Shown here: piece by piece, positions 1 to 5,387 of the stretch
Position numbering within the stretch: position 1 is the stretch's first letter
How the letters are laid out: each line of letters opens with the position of its first letter
Source: Gemmatimonadota bacterium
GTDB taxonomy: Bacteria > Latescibacterota > UBA2968 > UBA8231
Direction of reading: 5' to 3'
Assembly: GCA_026706165.1 (NCBI GenBank)
Contig: JAPOZF010000390.1
Coordinates: 1 to 11,324, forward strand
DNA length: 11,324 nucleotides
Made by a program: the position numbers and the translations under genes
Notes under the pieces: model-generated
The model's database searches: none
Seen by the model: only the letters and a program-made list of their open reading frames with translations
What the model was told of the DNA's origin: nothing

Positions 1-377
1 GCGGCCCGGTCAGGGTAGAAGGGGATAAACCCTTTAGCGGACCTGCAGGCTCTGACGGATCAACCGGGACCTCCGCTGGATCAACGGAAGACGAGGATGG
101 CCAGGGGCTGCTCGCCGGAGCTGTTGCCTACGAACCGGACGGGGAGTTCACCGTACAGGTGGGGGTGTACTCCGATGTCCTGAAGGCCGCCGAGCGGGTG
201 ACGGAGCTGAGCGCTCTGGGATATCCCGCGTACGTCATCGCCCAGCCGGACGGCAAGGGGTTCCGGGTGCGCATCGGTTATTTCGGGACGCGGGAGGATG
301 CGCGCGCGTTCGGCGACATTTTTTCCGAGGATCACGGGTCCGATTTCTGGATCGACCGCCGCGTCAATGAGCTCTGA
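1..377 (+). CDS. SPOR-domain protein, C-terminal part (5' end outside window)
   Basis: The frame is open from the left edge (first full codon at base 3) to a TGA at 375-377, giving about 124 residues of a longer protein. The first ~45 residues are a low-complexity linker rich in Gly, Ser, Thr, Asp and Glu. It includes an 8-bp direct repeat (GGATCAAC at 57-64 and 78-85) exactly seven codons apart, encoding Gly-Ser-Thr repeats. From about base 147 to the end comes a SPOR-type domain: FTVQVGVYSD opening strand, a helix ending in LSALGYPAYV, then FRVRIGYFGTREDARAF. SPOR domains bind denuded peptidoglycan glycan strands, often at the division septum, and usually sit periplasmically after a membrane anchor and a flexible linker. 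The anchor would lie outside the window. The downstream nucleotidyltransferase overlaps its end by 11 bp, suggesting co-transcription. The domain call is good; the specific protein (DedD-like, RlpA-like or a lipoprotein) cannot be told. Confidence 0.8.
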   Translation, partial: GPVRVEGDKPFSGPAGSDGSTGTSAGSTEDEDGQGLLAGAVAYEPDGEFTVQVGVYSDVLKAAERVTELSALGYPAYVIAQPDGKGFRVRIGYFGTREDARAFGDIFSEDHGSDFWIDRRVNEL

Positions 378-783
378 CCGTCCGGGGCCTCGCGTTCTTT
401 GTTGCGGCACCTTCGATCATTTCCATCCCGGGCACGAGTCCTTCCTGGCCCAGGCCGCGGCATTGGGCACGGAGCTGTTCGTCGTGATCGCCCGCGACGA
501 GAACGTAAAGCGGATCAAAGGGCGGCTTCCCGATCACAGCGAAGAAGAGCGCATGGCAGCGGTGGAGGGAGCGGGAATCGCCGATGACGTCAGGCTGGGA
601 AACAAGGGGGCGAACCTCCTCCAGGTAGTCTCCGAGATAGCCCCCGACGTGATCGCTCTCGGGTACGATCAACGCCCCCCGAAGGGTCTGGCCGATGCCT
701 TTCCGCAGAGCGAGATCGTCACATTGAAACCGCACCGGCCCGACATCTACAAGTCGTCGCTGTTTCGCCGGGGGGAGGAGTGA
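367..783 (+). CDS. RibL-like nucleotidyltransferase (cytidylyltransferase family)
   Basis: A 138-residue single-domain protein of the HxGH nucleotidyltransferase superfamily. The signature GTFDHFHPGH spans residues 14-23, with the nucleotide-binding H20-x-G-H23. ARDENVKRIKGRLP (42-55) and IALGYDQ (96-102) follow as in archaeal RibL FAD synthetases. YKSSLFRRG (128-136) stands where the family has its C-terminal (I/T)S(T/S)xxR-type triphosphate motif. Relatives transfer AMP or CMP from ATP or CTP to FMN, glycerol-3-phosphate or other phosphorylated alcohols. Length and the ARD...KGR segment favour RibL over TagD, but the substrate cannot be fixed from sequence. It should be cytosolic; no signal or membrane segment is seen. 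The start is ATG at 367, inside the 3' end of the SPOR gene. No clear Shine-Dalgarno precedes it, so coupled translation is likely. It converges with the sulfatase-fold gene 21 bp downstream. Confidence 0.8.
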   Translation: MSSDRPGPRVLCCGTFDHFHPGHESFLAQAAALGTELFVVIARDENVKRIKGRLPDHSEEERMAAVEGAGIADDVRLGNKGANLLQVVSEIAPDVIALGYDQRPPKGLADAFPQSEIVTLKPHRPDIYKSSLFRRGEE

Positions 784-804
784 GAGAAGCGGCCGGGGCG
801 GACG

Positions 805-2001
805 CTACTCCAGGTACCCCAGCTCACGCAGGCGGCGTTCTATCAGGGCCTCCTGCCCCGGCTCCAGGGGCATGGGTCCGGGAAGGTCTGAATACACACT
901 GCTCGCCATGAGCCGGCGATACCTGCCGGCATAGAAAGCCACGGTCCGGGGCTTTGCTACCGATTCCAGAACGCGGTCGGTCAATGTCTCCGTAAGGACT
1001 CCCGTCCCCGACTCTTCGTCGTAGGTGAACTTCCTTCCCTCGTCGAACAGGGCCCACAGCAACCCTCTCCCCGGCTTCTTCCCGGGTACACCTCCGGGTT
1101 TCTCGATCCTCGTTCCCCCGCCGTTCAACGGAGCGATCTGCGCCAGGTACTGCTCGTTCTCCCCGGCGGGGTCCCACAGCGGTCTGCCGAATCCCCGGTA
1201 GTCGCAGGAAACCCCCAGCAGACCGAGCGCGGTCGGAAACAGATCAATGAGAGAAACCAGGTTCCTGTTTACGAAGCGACGGTTGTCTCGAAAAGGCACG
1301 TGGAGAAGCAGGGGGACGTGCAGGACGGTGTTGTCGAGGGTCTGGCCGTGATACGGCTCTGAAGCCGTCCAGCTCTCGCCGTGATCCCCGAAAACGAAAA
1401 TCGTCCATCGAGCCAGATCGAGGCCTTCGATCAGGGGCGCGAGTTTGCGCTCGAAAACCTCCTCGACGGCGCGCCGATAACGAGCCGTGACCACGTCGAG
1501 CCGCCCGCTGGCGAGCAGGTCGGCGGTCTCCCCGAGAGCCATTCCGTCAGCCGCTCCGTACGGGGTATGTGTGCTCCAGTAATGGAGGAGGACGCACTGG
1601 CTTTCGGGCGTCGAGCCAAGCCGGGAGAGCACCTGCCGGACACCGTCAACCCCCGGGGAGAGCGGCTCCACCGGGACGCCGAGATCGAGTCCCTCGAAGA
1701 TCTCGGCGGCTTCCGAGAAAGCTGCACAGGACATCCCGGCGCCGCGGCAGGCATCGAAAAGGTTCGGAAGGCCCCTCCGCTGCCGGCTGTGGCGCTGTGA
1801 CAGGATACCGTGCTCGAAGGGGTAAAGGCCGGAGACCAGACTGAGGTGCACCGGCCGGGTTGCCGAGGAGACGGAGAAGCAGTTCGGCGCCATGCCGAAG
1901 TCCGCGGTCAGGTAATCGAAGCGGGGCGTTGCAACATCGGGATGGGTGCGCGGCAGGTGATCCCCGCGCAGGCTGTCGATCGATACCAGGAGCAGGTTCA
2001 C
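805..2001 (-). CDS. sulfatase/alkaline phosphatase-superfamily hydrolase, Thr-nucleophile type
   Basis: A 398-residue protein starting at GTG (2001), whose GTGA overlaps the stop of the upstream PLP-enzyme gene. The fold is recognisable. N-terminal LLLVSIDSLRGD supplies metal-site D9. SSATRPVHLSLVSGLYPFEHG (broken by position: T48, P50, H52, H64) is the nucleophile region. HYWSTHTPY (140-148) and FGDHGES (204-210, D206/H207) follow, then a second YHG (H218) and the HVPLLLHVP strand. The Cys/Ser-x-Pro-x-Arg formylglycine signature of true sulfatases is absent; Thr48 sits at the nucleophile position. It is therefore more likely a phosphatase, phosphodiesterase or phosphotransferase-like member than a sulfatase. 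No signal peptide or membrane helix is present, so it should be cytosolic, unlike most relatives. No Shine-Dalgarno precedes the GTG, so translation probably depends on the gene before it. It is the last gene of the operon. Fold is confident; substrate unknown. Confidence 0.85.
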   Translation of the reverse strand: MNLLLVSIDSLRGDHLPRTHPDVATPRFDYLTADFGMAPNCFSVSSATRPVHLSLVSGLYPFEHGILSQRHSRQRRGLPNLFDACRGAGMSCAAFSEAAEIFEGLDLGVPVEPLSPGVDGVRQVLSRLGSTPESQCVLLHYWSTHTPYGAADGMALGETADLLASGRLDVVTARYRRAVEEVFERKLAPLIEGLDLARWTIFVFGDHGESWTASEPYHGQTLDNTVLHVPLLLHVPFRDNRRFVNRNLVSLIDLFPTALGLLGVSCDYRGFGRPLWDPAGENEQYLAQIAPLNGGGTRIEKPGGVPGKKPGRGLLWALFDEGRKFTYDEESGTGVLTETLTDRVLESVAKPRTVAFYAGRYRRLMASSVYSDLPGPMPLEPGQEALIERRLRELGYLE

Positions 2002-3116
2002 GTAAGCAGGCCGCGGCCGGCGATCTCCCACACGCACTCGACGACGCCCCCGCGGATTCCGACGAAGCGGTCGTGGAGAAAAGTGGTGCTGTCGCTGTAC
2101 CAGGGCAGCAGCTCGATGCGCTCCCCGACTTCGGGGCCCTGGTATCCGTCGCGGACCGAAAAAACACCGTGCTCCGCCGACAGGTAGCGAAGCTCGAGGT
2201 CGTCCCGGCAGAGGGGGCGGGGAGCGTTCTCCGACTGGGACAGGGTCTTGAAACCGGAGTCGAGAACGACGTGGCCGCGCTGGCGGCTGCTGACCGTCGC
2301 CAGCACGCTGAGGGCGAACTGCAGGCCTTCGACGTGGCAGCTCTCCCGGTACATCGCGTCCATGAAGATGCCGCCGCCTGCCTGCAGTTCGGTGATCCCG
2401 TCGAAGGCTGCGGTGATGGTGTACGTCCCGGTGCCCCCGGCGCTGACGATGTCGCAGCGATGGCCCCGTTGGAGGAGGGCATCCCTGCTGACAACCAGCT
2501 TTTCCAGGGCCCCGTGGCAGGCCCGCTCCTTCGCTTCGGGCGGCTCGGTTTCCAGCACGTGGCCCTCGTACCCCATGATCCCCTCCAGGCGCAGCCCCTT
2601 TCTTGCCGAGATCGCTTCGGCGAGCCCGACCACCTGCTCTCCGGGGCGGCAACCGGTGCGGTTCATGCCGATGTCGACGTCGATCAGCACCGGGATGGTC
2701 GTCCCCGCGGCGGCTGCGGCGGCGGCCATCGGCTCCAGCACGACCTCGGTGTCGACGATCGCGATCACCCGCCCCTGGTTCTGGATCTCGGCGAGCCGGC
2801 GCTGTTTCCCCGCGCTCCCCAGCTGGTTGGCGAGCAGGATATCCCCGACGCCGTAGGACACCATCATTTCCGCTTCACTCAGCTTCGCGCAGGTGATTCC
2901 GACGGCTCCGGCCGCCACCAGCAGATGGGCGATCTCCGGCGACTTGTGCGCCTTGCTGTGAGGTCTCCAGGCGGTGCCGTGGACGCGGCAGCAGGCGGCG
3001 ATGGCGGCGATGTTCGACTCGAACCTGTCGAGGTCGATCAGCAGGACCGGAGTATCGAGCTGCTCCTTTTCCAGGCCTGTCAGGGGCCGGGGTGAAATCG
3101 CGGACGCAGGTGTCAT
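1998..3116 (-). CDS. fold-type III PLP enzyme, D-threonine aldolase / D-serine dehydratase-like (alanine racemase N-terminal domain)
   Basis: A 372-residue protein. LDTPVLLIDLDRFESNI (20-36) opens the alanine-racemase TIM barrel. RPHSKAHKSPEIA (51-63) carries the PLP Schiff-base lysine, K55, as in the RPHxKTHK motif of D-threonine aldolase and D-serine dehydratase. SAGGTGTY (225-232) fits the PLP phosphate-binding loop, and ITELQAGGGIFMD (241-253) and EHG (315-317) are also typical. Characterised relatives cleave D-beta-hydroxy amino acids to glycine plus aldehyde, or dehydrate D-serine to pyruvate. The C-terminal metal site, normally Pro-x-His-x-Cys, is replaced by PWYSDST (338-344) followed by LHD, so metal dependence is doubtful and the reaction uncertain. 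The chosen ATG at 3116 sits 20 residues ahead of the first conserved block and forms an ATGA with a short upstream ORF. An in-frame ATG at 3242 would add 42 Pro/Arg/Gly-rich residues unlike the family. Neither start has a strong Shine-Dalgarno. The stop overlaps the next gene's GTG. Confidence 0.85.
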   Translation of the reverse strand: MTPASAISPRPLTGLEKEQLDTPVLLIDLDRFESNIAAIAACCRVHGTAWRPHSKAHKSPEIAHLLVAAGAVGITCAKLSEAEMMVSYGVGDILLANQLGSAGKQRRLAEIQNQGRVIAIVDTEVVLEPMAAAAAAAGTTIPVLIDVDIGMNRTGCRPGEQVVGLAEAISARKGLRLEGIMGYEGHVLETEPPEAKERACHGALEKLVVSRDALLQRGHRCDIVSAGGTGTYTITAAFDGITELQAGGGIFMDAMYRESCHVEGLQFALSVLATVSSRQRGHVVLDSGFKTLSQSENAPRPLCRDDLELRYLSAEHGVFSVRDGYQGPEVGERIELLPWYSDSTTFLHDRFVGIRGGVVECVWEIAGRGLLT

Positions 3117-3265
3117 GGCCGTTGCGGGTTTCGAGGCCAGGGGGACGGGTTCGGAGCCCCGGGGGAGATTCCGACCGAAGCCGGGCGGCCCGGAGCAGGC
3201 CGGTCGCTTTCGCGCCGGGAACCCCGACCTGTCGGCGACCATTCCGGGGAGAGGTATTCCGCCAT
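3113..3265 (-). CDS. possible 50-codon small ORF between the reductase and PLP-enzyme genes
   Basis: This ORF begins with ATG at 3265, 11 bases after the reductase stop codon. It ends in a TGA that overlaps the PLP-enzyme ATG as ATGA (3116-3113). An AAGGGA purine run lies 5 bases before its ATG, better placed than anything before the PLP gene. The 50-residue product begins MAEYLSPEW and then becomes rich in Pro, Arg, Ser and Gly. That later composition is what out-of-frame G+C-rich DNA tends to give, so this may be chance or a decayed remnant. If translated, it would link the reductase and PLP genes into one coupled series. No family is recognised with confidence. Otherwise the 160-base gap holds nothing else I can support. 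Confidence 0.25.
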   Translation of the reverse strand: MAEYLSPEWSPTGRGSRRESDRPAPGRPASVGISPGAPNPSPWPRNPQRP

Positions 3266-3276
3266 GACAGTCCCTT

Positions 3277-4245
3277 CTACTTGAAGGCGTGGGGAAGGCC
3301 CCAGGTCTGGGGGTAGAGCAGCTCGCTGCCGTCCATGGCCAGGGGGGCGAGTTCCTTCATCAGATCTTCATGCAGAGGCCCGGCGGCGACCGCGGCCATG
3401 TTCTGTTCCAGCTCCGTCCTGGAGAAGGTCCCGAACAAGGTCACGTCCGCCTGCGCAGGCCCGTGGGCGGCGAAACGCAGGGCGCATTCGGACAGACCGA
3501 TTCCGTGCGCGCCCGCCACGGCCGCTGCCTTGCGGGCGGCCTGTTTCAACGGCTCCATGTTCGCCGGATAACTTTCGGTCCGATGGGACAACACCCCCTG
3601 CAGGAACACCGAGCGCAGCACGACTCCCAGCCCCCTCTTCCGGCAGTCAGGCAGAACCGTGTGCTCGAGGGTCCTGTCGAGCAGGTTGTAGGCCACCTGG
3701 ATCGTCCGAAAAGGCTTCCCCTGGCGGATCACCCCTCCGGCGTCGGCCGGGCCGTAGGAGGTCGCACCCCAGAAGCGGACCTGGCCGCTGGCGGTCAGGG
3801 ACTCGACCGTTTCCAGAAGGGGAGAGCGGATTTCCTCGCGCAAGAAGGTATCCTCCTCGACGTACACCTGCACCAGGTCCAGACTGTCCGCCCTGAGACT
3901 GGCGAGGCTTTGCCTGACGGAAGCACACAGATGCTCCGCACGCCCGGCCCCCTCGAGCTCCGGTCCGGAGGGGGAGGCGCGCATCTTTACCTTGGTGGCG
4001 ATGACGGGGCGGGATGCTCCCATGCCCGAGAACGCCTTGCCCACCAGCTCCTCGCTGCGCCCGTACCCGGCCGCGGTATCGAAATAGGTGATTCCCTGGT
4101 CGAGGGCGGCGCGCAACAGTCCGATGCACTCGTCGTCGGGGGGAGGATCGGGAAGCCCGATCCCGTACGGCAGTCCGATTTCCACTGTTCCCAACCCGAC
4201 CCGGGAAACCTCGAGATCCGTCCCTCCCAGAATGCCGTTTTTCAT
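3277..4245 (-). CDS. aldo-keto reductase family protein with altered catalytic tetrad
   Basis: A 322-residue (beta/alpha)8 aldo-keto reductase of normal length. LGGTDLEVSRVGLGT (6-20) is the family opening. YFDTAAGYGRSEELVGKAF (54-72) contains catalytic D56 and Y61. VIATKVK (81-87) contains catalytic K85. The fourth tetrad residue, usually His in a sequence like DLYxIH, falls in LDLVQVYVEED and is Tyr128. QVAYNLLD (about 190) and a C-terminal segment like the cofactor 2'-phosphate region (TLFGTFSRTELEQNM) match the family. Typical members reduce aldehydes or ketones with NADPH in the cytosol, or oxidise sugars in reverse. The His-to-Tyr change could alter or weaken reduction. The ATG at 4245 overlaps the murQ stop as ATGA, so the two are probably translated together. 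The substrate is not predictable; a sugar or small aldehyde from the same pathway is a guess. Confidence 0.9.
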   Translation of the reverse strand: MKNGILGGTDLEVSRVGLGTVEIGLPYGIGLPDPPPDDECIGLLRAALDQGITYFDTAAGYGRSEELVGKAFSGMGASRPVIATKVKMRASPSGPELEGAGRAEHLCASVRQSLASLRADSLDLVQVYVEEDTFLREEIRSPLLETVESLTASGQVRFWGATSYGPADAGGVIRQGKPFRTIQVAYNLLDRTLEHTVLPDCRKRGLGVVLRSVFLQGVLSHRTESYPANMEPLKQAARKAAAVAGAHGIGLSECALRFAAHGPAQADVTLFGTFSRTELEQNMAAVAAGPLHEDLMKELAPLAMDGSELLYPQTWGLPHAFK

Positions 4246-5222
4246 GGGGAGGCTACTCCCGAGCGGCTCCGTTCCCCGTGGCCGACCACTTCCCTGATCC
4301 GCCCCTCGTGCTCGACGAGCAAGGCCGCCGCCCGACTTCGACCGACTCGGCACAGTTTCATCACGATTGCCACCTTCAGGTCCCCTCCGGCGGCGCGCAG
4401 GCTCGCTTCGGAAGCCTCCCTCGTGATCCCCGTCACCATCTGAAGAATCCGCAACGACCGATCCCGCAGCTTGGCGTTCCCGGGTTGCAGGTCGACCATG
4501 AGGTTTCCCAGGGTCTTTCCCAGCCGGATCATCGCCGCCGTGGAGATCATGTTGAGGACCATCTTGGTTGCGGTGCCCGCTTTCAGCCGCGTCGATCCGG
4601 TAACGACTTCGGGGCCTACCTGTGGCGCGATGCGGACATCCACCCCGGGACCTTCCTGTCCCGGGACTCCACAGGTGAGCAGGATCGTGGACGCCCCGCG
4701 GGCCCTCGCCTCGCCGAGACCGCCAAGCACGAAAGGGGTGACCCCGCTCGCGGCGATTCCCATTACACAATCACCCGTCCCCACCTGGCGCCGGCGCAAC
4801 TCCCCGGCTCCGGAATCGGCCTTGTCTTCGGCTCCCTCTACGGGGGCGAAGACCGCCTCCGGCCCCCCGGCGATCACCGCCTGGACCATCTCGGGATCCG
4901 TGTTGAAGGTGGGAGGGCACTCGGCCGCATCCAGCACCCCGAGGCGTCCGCTCGATCCGGCTCCGATGTAGAAGAGCCTGCCGTTCTCTCTCAGGGCGCG
5001 GACCACGAGCTCCACCGCCCTGGCGACCTGGTCGAGCTCTTTCTCCACCGCCGCGGCGACCGAGGCGTCCTCGCGGTTCATGATGCGCAGCATCTCCGCG
5101 GTGGGAGCCTCGTCGATGCGGGCGCTTGCCTCGTTGCGCTGCTCGGTCGGCAGGCCGGCCCAGGGTGCCAAGGTCGGTTCTGACGAAAGTGTGCGGTTAG
5201 ATCCGGAATCAGGGGAATTCAT
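4242..5222 (-). CDS. murQ: N-acetylmuramic acid 6-phosphate etherase
   Basis: A 326-residue cytosolic SIS-domain enzyme. It cleaves the lactyl ether of MurNAc-6-phosphate to give GlcNAc-6-phosphate and D-lactate during recycling of peptidoglycan fragments. It aligns closely with E. coli MurQ: TEQRN..SARID near residues 26-37, FYIGAGSSGRLGVLDAAECPPT (84-105, seen by position) and VEGAED (128-133). The two catalytic glutamates correspond to E101 and E132 (E83 and E114 in E. coli). GIAASGVTPFV (155-165), VVTGSTRLKAGTATK (206-220) and NLMVDLQPGN (240-249) complete the match. The N-terminus is about 18 residues longer than in E. coli. ATG 5222 is the best start, although the only strong Shine-Dalgarno lies 17 bases away; a TTG at residue 18 is an alternative. 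It is the first gene of the leftward operon and its stop overlaps the reductase start. No murK, anmK, murP or nagA is visible beside it. Confidence 0.97.
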   Translation of the reverse strand: MNSPDSGSNRTLSSEPTLAPWAGLPTEQRNEASARIDEAPTAEMLRIMNREDASVAAAVEKELDQVARAVELVVRALRENGRLFYIGAGSSGRLGVLDAAECPPTFNTDPEMVQAVIAGGPEAVFAPVEGAEDKADSGAGELRRRQVGTGDCVMGIAASGVTPFVLGGLGEARARGASTILLTCGVPGQEGPGVDVRIAPQVGPEVVTGSTRLKAGTATKMVLNMISTAAMIRLGKTLGNLMVDLQPGNAKLRDRSLRILQMVTGITREASEASLRAAGGDLKVAIVMKLCRVGRSRAAALLVEHEGRIREVVGHGERSRSGVASP

Positions 5223-5239
5223 GGCAGGTCAGCGCCGTT

Positions 5240-5246
5240 CCCTCCT
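5240..5246 (-). promoter_or_regulatory. AGGAGGG Shine-Dalgarno upstream of murQ, unusually distant
   Basis: Read on the minus strand, AGGAGGG is a near-perfect anti-16S match, the strongest in the window. It lies 17 bases before the murQ ATG, whereas 5-10 is usual. No in-frame ATG, GTG or TTG occurs at the ideal distance. An out-of-frame CTG (5232) would give only a seven-codon ORF. Either spacing is relaxed here or the leader folds to shorten it. Confidence 0.55.
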
Positions 5247-5258
5247 GTTTGCCGTGCA

Positions 5259-5287
5259 ATTATATCATCGCTTCCCCCGGCGTGCAA
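5259..5287 (-). promoter_or_regulatory. sigma70-type promoter for the murQ operon
   Basis: On the minus strand a perfect TATAAT -10 box (5264-5259) stands 17 bases from a TTGCAC -35 box (5287-5282; 3 of 6 matches). Transcription would start near 5252, leaving a leader of about 30 bases that contains the AGGAGGG site. The A+T-rich patch stands out in otherwise G+C-rich DNA. Confidence 0.65.
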
Positions 5288-5300
5288 AGGCCGGACGGAA

Positions 5301-5330
5301 TTGCCATCGTTCGATGCGCCCCCCTATATT
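5301..5330 (+). promoter_or_regulatory. sigma70-type promoter for valS
   Basis: TTGCCA (5301-5306, 5 of 6 matches) and TATATT (5325-5330, 5 of 6) are separated by 18 bases. A start near 5337 would give a leader of about 50 bases, too short for a T-box or other large riboswitch. Its -35 lies only 13 bases from the -35 of the divergent murQ promoter, so the two polymerase footprints should overlap. Confidence 0.65.
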
Positions 5331-5387
5331 GAACTGATTGTAGAACACGCAGTTACAACGAAAATCCCCGACTGCTGAAAGCCTTTC

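Noticed and set aside
298..366. Upstream in-frame ATG at 298 for the nucleotidyltransferase
   Set aside because: The added 23 residues are an out-of-frame reading of the SPOR domain and do not resemble the family N-terminus.
784..804. Bidirectional terminator between the converging genes
   Set aside because: Only 21 bases separate the stops and no inverted repeat is visible.
2002..2652. Upstream extension of the sulfatase-fold frame, giving 615 residues
   Set aside because: The extra 217 residues are Arg/Pro/Gly-rich, overlap the PLP-enzyme gene and lack any domain. GTG at 2001 puts the protein start directly before the first conserved strand.
1860..3095. A 411-codon plus-strand open frame
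   Set aside because: It is antisense to the PLP-enzyme and sulfatase-fold genes, both of which have clear motifs. It has no motif of its own and spans their junction.
4246..4770. Upstream extension of the reductase frame, giving 497 residues
   Set aside because: It is the out-of-frame reading of murQ. ATG 4245 gives the standard AKR N-terminus and an ATGA overlap.
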